From Methanomassiliicoccus luminyensis B10 (GTDB taxonomy: Archaea > Thermoplasmatota > Thermoplasmata > Methanomassiliicoccales > Methanomassiliicoccaceae), in NCBI RefSeq assembly GCF_000308215.1, contig NZ_CAJE01000005.1:1-63410 (forward strand): a stretch of 63,410 nt of DNA, in the 5' to 3' direction. The translations under genes and the position numbers were made by a program. Under the pieces are notes generated by a model. It ran no database searches. It saw nothing but the letters and a program-made list of their open reading frames with translations, and was not told where the DNA came from. This document shows, one piece after another, positions 26,872 through 35,059 of this stretch (positions are counted from its first letter, which is position 1; the number at the start of each line of letters is the position of its first letter).

Positions 26872-27144
26872 CTACTTCTGCTTGTCCAGCTTGTCGAGCG
26901 CTTCCTTGTACTCATTGGAGATGGTCTTGGACGCCCTCTTCAGGGCGGTCTGGGGCTTTCCGCTCTTAACGCGGATGTAGAGCACGGGAATGTCGAGTTC
27001 GGGGTGGCCGGTGATGTACTTCACCTCGGATACCCCCTCATCCGACAGAAGCTCGCTGATGAGCGGCTGGATCAGGGTCATGTCGGCATCTCGGATCTGG
27101 ACCTTGATGGAGTCCTTATCCTTATGGAGGAGCTGAAGTTCCAT
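26872..27144 (-). CDS. rpoL: DNA-directed RNA polymerase subunit L
   Basis: 90-residue Rpb11/RpoL subunit, partner of RpoD in archaeal RNA polymerase assembly. The HPELDIPVLYIRVKSG segment with the following helix is characteristic. ATG 27144 is chosen because the TATA box at 27169-27176 sits about 28 nt upstream, giving a leaderless mRNA; GTG/ATG 27156 would lie at or before that point. Ends in TAG. First gene of a pair with truD. Confidence 0.93.
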   Translation of the reverse strand: MELQLLHKDKDSIKVQIRDADMTLIQPLISELLSDEGVSEVKYITGHPELDIPVLYIRVKSGKPQTALKRASKTISNEYKEALDKLDKQK

Positions 27145-27168
27145 GAACCCGCTCAATGCTCCAACTTA

Positions 27169-27176
27169 CTATAAAT
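27169..27176 (-). promoter_or_regulatory. TATA box of rpoL-truD
   Basis: Minus-strand ATTTATAG, centred about 28 nt upstream of the rpoL ATG at 27144. Confidence 0.55.
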
Positions 27177-27255
27177 GTTTTCTTCGCGCCCCGACTGGCA
27201 TCGTGGCGATGGTTTATCTGGTCAGCACGCGTTCCCTCCGCCGAGAGGCAAGCAG

Positions 27256-27435
27256 ATGGAAGAGGTCAGGATCTGCCCGTTCACCCTGTCAAAAGGCCCC
27301 GTGGAGCCAGGGTCCCCGTGCATAAAGGAGAAGTGCGCCTGGTGGATAATGATGACCGCGAGGAAGCCGTTCGCGTCCGTATCGGGGGAGAAGGAAGGCG
27401 TGTGCGCGGTCGTATACTTTGCCAGAAGACCTTAG
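27256..27435 (+). CDS. Small cysteine protein with KEKCAWW motif
   Basis: 59 residues. Cysteines at CPF (residue 7), PCIKEKCAWW (two Cys) and GVCAVV form a four-Cys pattern suited to metal binding. The CxxxxCAWW block is seen in many short, uncharacterised archaeal and bacterial proteins. GAGAGG lies 6-7 nt before ATG 27256. An upstream in-frame ATG at 27175 gives an implausible N-terminus. Function unknown. Confidence 0.7.
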   Translation: MEEVRICPFTLSKGPVEPGSPCIKEKCAWWIMMTARKPFASVSGEKEGVCAVVYFARRP

Positions 27436-27521
27436 CCCGCAAGGGCCAGCGCCATATCGTTCGACAGGAAGCGAACCGTTCTCAGACATAAATAAAATAT
27501 CCATAGATATTTCGTCTGGAC

Positions 27522-28436
27522 ATGATCGCTGTTCTCCTTCTCGACGACGATCACGGGCTATCTGAGCTGTGCAGGGCCTTCCTGGAAAGCTGTGGGGATA
27601 TCCGGGTCCAGACCGCGGCCACCGTGAAAGAGGCCTTGGATGCCATCGCCTCGGCCTCGTACGACGCGATAATCTCTGATTACCACCTCCCTGACGGTGA
27701 CGGCCTGGACCTCCTTCGCCGGCTACGGGAGACGGAAAAGCGCGTCCCCTTCATAATGTTCACCGGAACGCGCCGGGAGGACGTGGTGGCGGAGGCGTAC
27801 GCGCTGGGGGCGGACCTGTCCCTCCAGAAGGGATACGACCTGGAAGCCCAGTGCGCCGAGATCGGGCACCTGCTGAGGAATATGGTGAAGGGGCGGGAGG
27901 TCGAGGAAGAGCTGTTCATGGCCCGGCTCCAGGTCAGGCTGGTCTCGGCCTCCAATGTGACCTGCTGGTACCTGGACGACGCCACCGGCCTGTTCCGGTT
28001 CGATGGTAACTTCTCCGATTTCTTCGGCAGCGAGGCCTCCGGAGAGGACGGCCGCTCGTTGTCGAAGGAGGAGTACGTCCGCCGGTTCGTGCATCCCGAT
28101 GACGCCACCATGGTGCGGGAATGGATAGGGAGCGGCGGCGCCAGGCTCCTAGGGCCAGGCGAGTTCCTGCAGACCGAGCACCGTTTCGTGCGGGGGGACG
28201 GCGAGGTGCGCTACCTCCTGGTAAGGGTCGCCTACTTCAGCGGGGGCGACGGGCGCAAGGCCAGGGTCTACGGGCTCAACCAGGACATCACCGACCTGGT
28301 GCGGTCGTTGGAGCAGGTGAAAAAGGCCGGGGCAGCCCCCCGCCCCGGGGACGGGGGGCCGCGAATAGGACTTTGCTTCCTGGACGGCGGCCCCGAGAGG
28401 CCGCAGAGCTTCCGGGTGTCGGGGATGGAGGTCTGA
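27522..28436 (+). CDS. Response regulator receiver protein with PAS domain
   Basis: 304 residues. Receiver domain 1-120: DDD near residues 8-10, phosphoacceptor Asp in ISDYHLPDGDG (residue ~53), Thr in MFTGT and Lys in SLQKGYD. A PAS domain follows (about 140-270, including FVHPDD and GDGEVRYLLVRVAY). There is no kinase or DNA-binding output domain, so it may act by protein contact or as a phosphorelay intermediate. The promoter region has ACATAAATAAAATAT at 27485-27500. Confidence 0.85.
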   Translation: MIAVLLLDDDHGLSELCRAFLESCGDIRVQTAATVKEALDAIASASYDAIISDYHLPDGDGLDLLRRLRETEKRVPFIMFTGTRREDVVAEAYALGADLSLQKGYDLEAQCAEIGHLLRNMVKGREVEEELFMARLQVRLVSASNVTCWYLDDATGLFRFDGNFSDFFGSEASGEDGRSLSKEEYVRRFVHPDDATMVREWIGSGGARLLGPGEFLQTEHRFVRGDGEVRYLLVRVAYFSGGDGRKARVYGLNQDITDLVRSLEQVKKAGAAPRPGDGGPRIGLCFLDGGPERPQSFRVSGMEV

Positions 28437-28453
28437 GGGCCGCTCCCGGATCC

Positions 28454-28630
28454 TCAACCCTGACCTTCCTGGCGCTTCATCAAGGTGTGCAGGTGGTGCC
28501 GCTCCCGGCGCTCCGCCCGGAGGTGCTTGGTCATCTCGTGATTGTGCGCCTTGCGCGCCTCCACCAAGGGCGCCGCGTGCGTCTTCCTTTCCTCAAATCC
28601 CTTTTGGTCGCCTACCAAACCTTTGGTCAT
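28454..28630 (-). CDS. Small basic His-rich protein, unknown
   Basis: 58 codons, rich in His, Arg, Lys and Glu (e.g. HNHEMTKHLRAERRERHHLH), predicted as one long helix. GAGGAG lies about 9 nt before ATG 28630, which supports translation. ATG 28654 is in frame. No family recognised. Could be a shadow frame in a GC-rich gap, so only moderate support. Confidence 0.4.
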   Translation of the reverse strand: MTKGLVGDQKGFEERKTHAAPLVEARKAHNHEMTKHLRAERRERHHLHTLMKRQEGQG

Positions 28631-28862
28631 TCCAGCACTCTCCTCATCTCCCATAATGGCGTGTTGTTCCGGAGCGGCCGGTCCCATGGAGAACAGGCCT
28701 CTCCCGGGCCGGGGAGGACGTGGTCGCCGAACGTTGAAAAACGTTGTGTCCTCGATTCGGTGTCATCCTTGGCTCGATGGCCGCCGAAATGTCGGTCCCG
28801 GCCGGTGTCAACAATTTATAGGCGGTCTCCCCATCCCTATCGATAAGATCTGAGGTGGAAAT

Positions 28863-29267
28863 ATGGCCAAAAAAGGTTTCTCGATCGACATTGAGTCGGA
28901 AACGCTGAAGAACACTGATTTCCGCAGGGTCCTCTACACCGGAAAGTACAGCCAGCTTGTCCTCATGTGCCTAAAGCCTGGGGAAGAGATAGGCGAAGAG
29001 GTCCACGACACTGTTGACCAGTTCTTCCGGTTCGAGCAGGGCGAGGGGATCGTCACCGTCGACGACATGAAGTACAGCGTCAAGGACGGCAGCGCGGCGA
29101 TAGTCCCGTCCGGCGCCAGGCACAACTGCGTCAATACCTCCAAGACCGCCGACCTCAAGCTGTACACCATCTACTCTCCGCCGGAGCACATCGACAAGAC
29201 GGTACGCCGCACCAAGGCCCAGGCGGAGGCGGAGCCGGAAGAGTACGACGGCAGGCCCACGGAGTGA
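28863..29267 (+). CDS. Cupin domain protein
   Basis: 134 residues with the double-stranded beta-helix pattern: motif 1 around GEEIGEEVHDTVDQFFRFEQGEG and motif 2 around IVPSGARHNCVNTS. Metal ligands would be H, Q/E and the second H. A TATA-like AATTTATAGG at 28811-28820 and GAGGTGG before ATG 28863 are present. The C-terminal 25 residues are charged and probably disordered. Substrate unknown. Confidence 0.88.
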   Translation: MAKKGFSIDIESETLKNTDFRRVLYTGKYSQLVLMCLKPGEEIGEEVHDTVDQFFRFEQGEGIVTVDDMKYSVKDGSAAIVPSGARHNCVNTSKTADLKLYTIYSPPEHIDKTVRRTKAQAEAEPEEYDGRPTE

Positions 29268-29336
29268 GCCGAGCTCGCTCCAACTTTTTCCTTATTATTG
29301 CCTTCTATACTGTCGGGCGCGCCCGACCGGAAGGCC

Positions 29337-31097
29337 TCAGCCCTCGATCCTCTTGAGCTGCTTCTTGTACATGTCCACCAGCTCCTGGGTGGTGGTGGCG
29401 TCCCGGGGCTTTTTGTCGTCGCGGAACGCGCCGGTGAAGCGGGGGAAGCGGATCGCCAGCCCTGACGCCTCCCTGATCTTCCCATGGCCACAGGTGTGGA
29501 TGGGGGAGATGCTTATCTCGGCGCCCAGCACCTCCAGCACCACCGTGGGGGTGAACCACACGTCCGCCTCCATCTTCGACTCCACGGTCCCGTGGGCCTT
29601 GGGAAGGCGGTACGGGTCAAGCTTCTCCGGCAGCGCCGCCAGGGTGGCGTCGTCGAAGCCGGAGCCGAGCTTGCACACTGTTTCGAAGCGGTCCTCTTCC
29701 GAGTTATAGGTCGCCATCAGCAGAGCGCCGTACACCCCGCCTCTCTTGCCCCGGCCGTGGAACGCGCCTACCGCCACCAGGTCCACGGTGTCGTTCATCT
29801 CCGACCGGTACTCCTTCTTGTACTTGATCCACAGGTAGCCCCGGGAGCCGGCGCGATAGACCGAGTCATCATTGAGCGATTTGGCCATCACGCCCTCGCA
29901 TCCGGCCTGGAGCGCTTCCTGGAAGAACCCCTGCACTTTCGCCGGGTCGTCCAGGACCCTGGCCTCGGAGAACCTGACCCGGTCGGTGATGCTCACGCTC
30001 CTGGTGAGGGCGGATCGGCGGTCCGGCAGCGGCCTCAGGGTGAGGTCCTCCCCGTCCAGGTACAGGCAGTCGAACAGCTGTACTCTTACGGGGTACCCCT
30101 CGATGGCCTCGGTGAGCTCGTGCTTCCTGCCCCGGCGGTGGGAGACCTCCTGGAATGGGAGCATCTCCCCGGTGTCGATGTCCACCGGGACGCACTCCCC
30201 CTCGAAGATGGCGCTCTCCCCTTCGAAGGCCTCCCTCAGCGCCTTGGCCACGTCGGGGAACTGATTGGTGAGGTCCTCCAGCCGGCGGGAGTACAATCGT
30301 ACCGCGTCCTTGGAGATATGGGCCTGGACCCTCAGCCCGTCGTACTTGTACTCGAACATGGCCCGGCCGCCCATGCGCTCCAGGATCTCCTCCGGCGACG
30401 GCAGGCGCTCGGCGAGCATGGCCCTAATGGGGTTCCCTACCCGCACGCGCATCTCCCTCAACCCCTCCAGCCCCTTCTTGCACAGCGTCTCCCCTACCAG
30501 TCCCAGGTCGGAAGTGATGTTGAAGGCCCTCTCCACCTCGGGCTTGTCCGCCTTGGTGGCGAACGCCTGGGCCAGCGAGTCGATCACCGTCTGCGACGCC
30601 ACTCCCAGGCGCATCCGCCCGGTCACGATGCGGGCGATGTACTTGGCCTCGTTGGGCTTGGCGTCGTGCAGTATGTCCGCCAGCAGGCGCATCTTCAGCT
30701 CCTGGGAGCCGCTGCCCTCGGCCCGGGCGATCTTCAGAAGCGCGTCGTATACCCGGTCGAGCGTCAGCGGCTGGGAGAACAAGGTGGTCTGCTTCTTGTT
30801 CTCGAATACCTTCTGGGTGACGGTGCCGGGATCCCCCTCCCGGGCCCACAGATCGCGGATGCTGGCCTCGTTCCCCCCGGTGGCGGCGACCAGGGTGCGC
30901 AGGTACAGCTTGTCGGCGAGGCCGAGCTTTTCGGGGAAGAAGTCCGGGACTATGCCTCCCTGGGTCATGTACACTATCTTCTTGATGTGCGAGCAGTCGG
31001 TGGAACGGAACAGCGAGGCCAGGATCTGGGTCATCTCCAGGCGGGACGCCGTCGACTCCAGGGCCTCATAGACCTTCACCAGGTCCTGATACTGCAT
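29337..31097 (-). CDS. lig: ATP-dependent DNA ligase
   Basis: 586 residues from ATG 31097. N-terminal DNA-binding domain, adenylation domain with the nucleotidyl lysine in EYKYDGLR (KxDG, motif I, about residue 250), motif III-like FEGECVPVD and motif V WIKYKKEY, then an OB domain. Seals nicks in replication and repair. In-frame codons up to 31196 are not needed; the family starts at MQYQDLVKVYE. It follows the Hef-type helicase by 43 nt on the same strand, suggesting a repair operon. Confidence 0.95.
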   Translation of the reverse strand: MQYQDLVKVYEALESTASRLEMTQILASLFRSTDCSHIKKIVYMTQGGIVPDFFPEKLGLADKLYLRTLVAATGGNEASIRDLWAREGDPGTVTQKVFENKKQTTLFSQPLTLDRVYDALLKIARAEGSGSQELKMRLLADILHDAKPNEAKYIARIVTGRMRLGVASQTVIDSLAQAFATKADKPEVERAFNITSDLGLVGETLCKKGLEGLREMRVRVGNPIRAMLAERLPSPEEILERMGGRAMFEYKYDGLRVQAHISKDAVRLYSRRLEDLTNQFPDVAKALREAFEGESAIFEGECVPVDIDTGEMLPFQEVSHRRGRKHELTEAIEGYPVRVQLFDCLYLDGEDLTLRPLPDRRSALTRSVSITDRVRFSEARVLDDPAKVQGFFQEALQAGCEGVMAKSLNDDSVYRAGSRGYLWIKYKKEYRSEMNDTVDLVAVGAFHGRGKRGGVYGALLMATYNSEEDRFETVCKLGSGFDDATLAALPEKLDPYRLPKAHGTVESKMEADVWFTPTVVLEVLGAEISISPIHTCGHGKIREASGLAIRFPRFTGAFRDDKKPRDATTTQELVDMYKKQLKRIEG

Positions 31098-31140
31098 GCC
31101 ACGGGGTAGGCACTCGGGGATATTAATCAAATGGGGGGCG

Positions 31141-32739
31141 TCAGGAAGCCTGGTAATCGCCGAGCTCGGTCTGCCCTTTCTTTTGGACCTTGGCAACTTC
31201 CTTCTTCACCTTGTTCTCGCGGTCCCATTGGTCCTTCAGCGAGTACAGCCGCTTGCGCATCTCCCTCTCCTTCTTCTCGCTGGAGTACAGGGAAGCCTCG
31301 TCCCTGGTCCCCGCGGTCACCAGCACCACCACCCGCCCGGCGCGGCTGCGACCTGTTCGCCCCCTGCGCTGGATGCTTCGTATCTCCGACGGCACCGGCT
31401 CGTAGAAGATCACCAGGTCGGTGTTGGCGACGTCGAGGCCCTCCTCGCCGACCGAGGTGGCGACCAGCACGTTGAACTCACCCTCGCGGAAGCGCTGCAG
31501 CACCCCGATCTGCTCCTTCTGCTTCAGCCCCTTGTCCATCCCCCTGCCGGACTGCCCGATCAGCTTGGTCACCCTCGCTCCCTCGATCTTCGACAGGTAG
31601 TTGATGACCATGTCGCAGGTGTCGCGGTACTGGGTGAACACGATCACCCTGGAATCGGGCTTCTCGATGAGCTGATGGCTGACGATGCTCATGACCCGGG
31701 AGATCTTGGGGTGCTCCATCTTCAGGTTGCCCAGCAGCTCCACTATCTCCTTGAACTCGTCAGAGGCGACGATGGCCCGGGACGCCTTGGAGCCCTCCGG
31801 GGACAGCGCCTCCTCCTGCAGCTTCTCCAGGTAGCTGGTGAGAGAGCTGACCCCCTGGGTCTCGGCGAGCTCGAGGGCGTGCCCGAGCTTGATGGCCCTC
31901 GCCTGGACGGACAGCGCGTTGTACAAGGTGTGGCTCTTCTCCCCTTGGTTGAGCTTGAACTGGATGGCCTTCTGCACCTCCAGGAGGTACTTCGTCGAGG
32001 GCGGCCTCCCTCTCGTCATCACCCCCATGGCGATGAGCTCCTTGATGCACTGGTCGTACATCTTGCGCAGCTTGTCCGCCAGCCTGCGCATGCTGACGGG
32101 GACGTCCACCTCCACGCAGTCCATGTGGATGTCGTGGACGTACTTCGACACGTCCGGGTCGCTCTCCGACCGGACCTCGATGTTGTCGATGTCCAGGTTG
32201 CCGCAGACCTCCTTGATCTTGGCCATGCTGGAGCCCGGTGAGGCGGTCATGCCCATGACCAGGCCGCCGGGGACGCCCCGGTACTCCTGGGCGATGCTGA
32301 CGTACGCGTAGTTCCCCACGCCCCGGTGCGCTTCATCGAATATGATGAGCCGGACGTCCTTCAGGGAGATGCGCTCGGTGCGGAGGTCGTTGGCGATGAC
32401 CTGGGGAGTGGAGGCGACGACGTCGCTTTGGATCCACTCCACCTCCCTCTCCTCGGGATCTATTTCGCCGGTCAGAACGCACACCTTCTTCCCCACCAGG
32501 GTCTGCTTCAGGAACAGGGCGTGCTGCTCCACCAAGGGCTTGGTGGGTGCGAGGAGCAGCACCTTGCCCCTCCTCTTCTCCAGCACGTCCGCGATGACCA
32601 GGAGCGCCACCACGGTCTTGCCCATGCCCGTCGGCAGCACCACCAGGGTGGAGGAGTGCAGGCAAGCGTCCGCCAAAGCGCGCTGGTAGTCCCTCGCCTG
32701 GATGCGGTCCTTCTGGATGAGGGGATGCTCGACGAACAC
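31141..32739 (-). CDS. Hef-type (FANCM-like) helicase without nuclease domain
   Basis: 532 residues. SF2 helicase with Q-motif-like RDYQRALA, Walker A LPTGMGKT (near residue 32), DEAH box, TAS motif and C-terminal QRRGRTGR (motif VI). The insert between the RecA domains is typical of Hef/MPH1 proteins, which act at stalled forks. The C-terminal XPF-type nuclease of euryarchaeal Hef is missing; the protein ends in a charged tail. GTG 32739 is chosen: a TATA box at 32763-32771 lies 28 nt upstream. Confidence 0.9.
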   Translation of the reverse strand: MFVEHPLIQKDRIQARDYQRALADACLHSSTLVVLPTGMGKTVVALLVIADVLEKRRGKVLLLAPTKPLVEQHALFLKQTLVGKKVCVLTGEIDPEEREVEWIQSDVVASTPQVIANDLRTERISLKDVRLIIFDEAHRGVGNYAYVSIAQEYRGVPGGLVMGMTASPGSSMAKIKEVCGNLDIDNIEVRSESDPDVSKYVHDIHMDCVEVDVPVSMRRLADKLRKMYDQCIKELIAMGVMTRGRPPSTKYLLEVQKAIQFKLNQGEKSHTLYNALSVQARAIKLGHALELAETQGVSSLTSYLEKLQEEALSPEGSKASRAIVASDEFKEIVELLGNLKMEHPKISRVMSIVSHQLIEKPDSRVIVFTQYRDTCDMVINYLSKIEGARVTKLIGQSGRGMDKGLKQKEQIGVLQRFREGEFNVLVATSVGEEGLDVANTDLVIFYEPVPSEIRSIQRRGRTGRSRAGRVVVLVTAGTRDEASLYSSEKKEREMRKRLYSLKDQWDRENKVKKEVAKVQKKGQTELGDYQAS

Positions 32740-32762
32740 GCCGGCTTGATACCCGGGACCGT

Positions 32763-32771
32763 CTAAATAAC
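32763..32771 (-). promoter_or_regulatory. TATA box of the helicase-ligase operon
   Basis: Minus-strand GTTATTTAG about 28 nt before GTG 32739, consistent with a leaderless mRNA. Confidence 0.5.
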
Positions 32772-32815
32772 CTTGCGGTGGGCTCGCCGAGTCCACGTTG
32801 CTGGACCGGCCGGGA

Positions 32816-33208
32816 TCAGAGCACCCGCTCCTCATTCCCCTCCCGATCGTACCTGAACCCATGTACGGTTATGGGCCAGACGCCGTTATCCTCCAGTGCC
32901 GCCCGCCGGATTTTGTACGCCCTCTCTTCCAGCTCCCCCGCCTCGCACTTCCAGGCAGGGCAGTGGATGGCAATGTGCCTCAGCTCCAGTAGCGACCTCA
33001 CCATCACCTCGCAGGGCCCACCGAGCTCGGGAACGATGAACTCCCGGAAAACAGGCCTGCCGGCCACCTCCACGGTCAGAGCCACCTGCCCCTCTTCGGC
33101 CTGAAAACTCACCTTGGACATGGGCACCTCGGCCAATATCTCCCTGGAGCGGCGCTCGGTCACATCGTTCATGAGCTGGACGGTCGGACCGCCCTCCGTC
33201 TTCTGCAT
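32816..33208 (-). CDS. Conserved-looking protein of unknown function
   Basis: 130 residues, alternating strand-helix pattern with one HCPAWKC segment (two Cys, His) near residue 82-88. No family recognised. An AATATAT element about 27 nt upstream of ATG 33208 supports this start. It sits between the SRAP gene and the helicase-ligase pair, all on the same strand, so a link to DNA repair is possible but unproven. Confidence 0.65.
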   Translation of the reverse strand: MQKTEGGPTVQLMNDVTERRSREILAEVPMSKVSFQAEEGQVALTVEVAGRPVFREFIVPELGGPCEVMVRSLLELRHIAIHCPAWKCEAGELEERAYKIRRAALEDNGVWPITVHGFRYDREGNEERVL

Positions 33209-33251
33209 GTGAGATATGACTGCACTATCGGCATATATTGGCGGTGCTAGC

Positions 33252-33941
33252 TCAGAATAGGGTCCGCTGCCTGACCTCTCCCGCCGGCCTGATCAGTTCA
33301 TCGGAGTCCTTGCTCAGGTCGTTGACCTCCCGGGAGACCCGGTACAGCTCCATCCTCTCTGACGGGAAAGGCTTGCCGATGCGCTCCAGCTCGCCGTCCC
33401 CCAGGGGGACCGGGGCAGCCCATTCCTTCTCGTCCTCGATATTCAGTATCACCGGCATGCGGTCGTGGATGGGGGCCATGAGGTCGTTGGCGGAAGTGGT
33501 CAGTATAGTGAAGCTGTGCACCAGGTCCCCGCGGGGGTCCATCCAGTGATCGTACAGCCCGGCCATGGCGAACAGCTTCTCGCTCTTGAGGCGGACGAAG
33601 TAGGGCTCCCTGCCCCGGGCGGACGGCCCCCATTCGTAGAACCCGGTGGTGGGCACCAGGCACCGGCGGTCCTCCAGGCAGGACCGGAACACCGGCTTCT
33701 CCTTCGCCGTCTCCACCCTGGCGTTGATAAGGCGGACGCCGATCCTGGCATCCTTCGACCAGAATGGGATGAGCCCGAAGCGCATCATCAGAAGCTGCCG
33801 GTGCCTGTGATCTATGACGATGGGGGCGTCCTGCGTCGGCGCGATATTGTACCGCGGCCTGGGCATGTCGGCGATGGGGGAGTCTATCGAGAACCGGGGA
33901 ACAAGGTCCCTGATCTCGCCGATGGCGAAGCGTCCGCACAC
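33252..33941 (-). CDS. SRAP domain protein (HMCES/YedK family)
   Basis: 229 residues. SRAP proteins protect abasic sites in single-stranded DNA by a thiazolidine crosslink through Cys2. Key residues: Cys directly after the start (GTG TGC GGA, VCGRF), Asn in RYNIAPTQ, Glu in TTGFYEW and His in IHDRMP. The start is set at GTG 33941 because Cys must become residue 2; in-frame upstream codons would bury it. Close to the Hef helicase and ligase. Confidence 0.93.
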   Translation of the reverse strand: MCGRFAIGEIRDLVPRFSIDSPIADMPRPRYNIAPTQDAPIVIDHRHRQLLMMRFGLIPFWSKDARIGVRLINARVETAKEKPVFRSCLEDRRCLVPTTGFYEWGPSARGREPYFVRLKSEKLFAMAGLYDHWMDPRGDLVHSFTILTTSANDLMAPIHDRMPVILNIEDEKEWAAPVPLGDGELERIGKPFPSERMELYRVSREVNDLSKDSDELIRPAGEVRQRTLF

Positions 33942-34067
33942 GGATATATCAGATGAACGCCGGGGCGGATAATCGTTGCCATCAGGCGCGATGGCCCTGC
34001 CTGACCAGGGCATCGTGAAGCAAAGGGAAAGGGAACGCCCTTCCCGCGCGGGAAGGGAAATGCCGGT

Positions 34068-34391
34068 TTAGTGGCAGCCGGAGCAGCCGGCGCCGCAGGC
34101 GGACTTGATGTTGGGGTTGTTGACGATGAGCCCCGCGCCGCTGGGGGTCTCAATGTAGTCCACGGTGGAACCCTCCAGAAGCTCCTTGGTCTCGCCGTCG
34201 TAGAAGAAGGAGAACCCGTTGGCCTTCTGCTCGCTGTCCCCGTCCTTCAGCTTCTCCTGAAAGGCCATGCCGAACTGGGGGCCGGAGCATCCCATGCCAG
34301 CCAGGTAGATCCTGATGCCGTAGCCCTTCTTGTCGTTCTTCTCCAGCAGATCGTTGATGAACTTGATAGCCTCAGCGCTGACCTCTACCAT
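34068..34391 (-). CDS. IscA/HesB-like iron-sulfur protein
   Basis: 107 residues of the A-type carrier/HesB fold: AEAIKFINDLLEK, RIYLAGMGCSGPQFGMAF, and a C-terminal cysteine cluster CGAGCSGC. The Cys spacing differs from IscA (C..CxC), as in many archaeal HesB-like proteins. It may carry iron or Fe-S clusters. ATG 34391 is used. Confidence 0.85.
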   Translation of the reverse strand: MVEVSAEAIKFINDLLEKNDKKGYGIRIYLAGMGCSGPQFGMAFQEKLKDGDSEQKANGFSFFYDGETKELLEGSTVDYIETPSGAGLIVNNPNIKSACGAGCSGCH

Positions 34392-34531
34392 GTGAATTCA
34401 CCTGAACTCTTGAGCCTCATCAACCTATTTAAGATATGTGCCGTATATTTTCGTGCCACCCGTTGGATCCATCGGGCCCGTGGCGATGCGCGAAGGGTTT
34501 ATTCCGAAGGGCGACATTGGCTGAAGCAGCC

Positions 34532-35029
34532 ATGATCGAGACCGTCTCCAGGGAGATGACCCGCCGGGACCTGCCCCAGGTCCTCAACATGAGCAGGGAG
34601 AACATGGCCCACATAATCTTCACCTCCTGGGGAGTGGAGTGGAGGGACGAGGACCTGCTGCGCATACTGCTGGAGCCCAGCGCCTTCACCGAGGTCCTGG
34701 AGGCCGACGGCAGGATCATCGCCTATTATTCCGTGGACGTCCGCAACGACAACCTCTTCATCAACTCCATACAGGTCCTGCGGGGCTACCAAGGCCTCGG
34801 CCTGGGCGGGGAGATGATGCAACGGATCGAGGCCATCGCTCATGCCAGGGGCCTGCTGGCCATCGAACTGTGGGTGCAGATCACCAACCGGGAGGCCACC
34901 CGGTTCTATCGCCACACCGGGTACAAGCTCATCTCCCGCCAGGGCAACAACTATCTCATGCGAAAGGTGCTGGAGGGCCCCTATCGGCGGCCGTCGGAGC
35001 CCCCAACACAGGACCGGTGCAACTATTAA
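34532..35029 (+). CDS. GNAT family N-acetyltransferase
   Basis: 165 residues. The acetyl-CoA loop is modified (RGYQGLGLGGEM, matching Q/RxxGxG/A), followed by a helix and the FYRHTGYKLI strand-helix typical of GNAT enzymes. The layout resembles ribosomal-protein or small-molecule acetyltransferases; the substrate is not readable. A GTTTATT element near 34498 places transcription start close to ATG 34532. Confidence 0.85.
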   Translation: MIETVSREMTRRDLPQVLNMSRENMAHIIFTSWGVEWRDEDLLRILLEPSAFTEVLEADGRIIAYYSVDVRNDNLFINSIQVLRGYQGLGLGGEMMQRIEAIAHARGLLAIELWVQITNREATRFYRHTGYKLISRQGNNYLMRKVLEGPYRRPSEPPTQDRCNY

Positions 35030-35059
35030 CCCCCGGCGCCTGCAATCTTGCTGTAGCAT

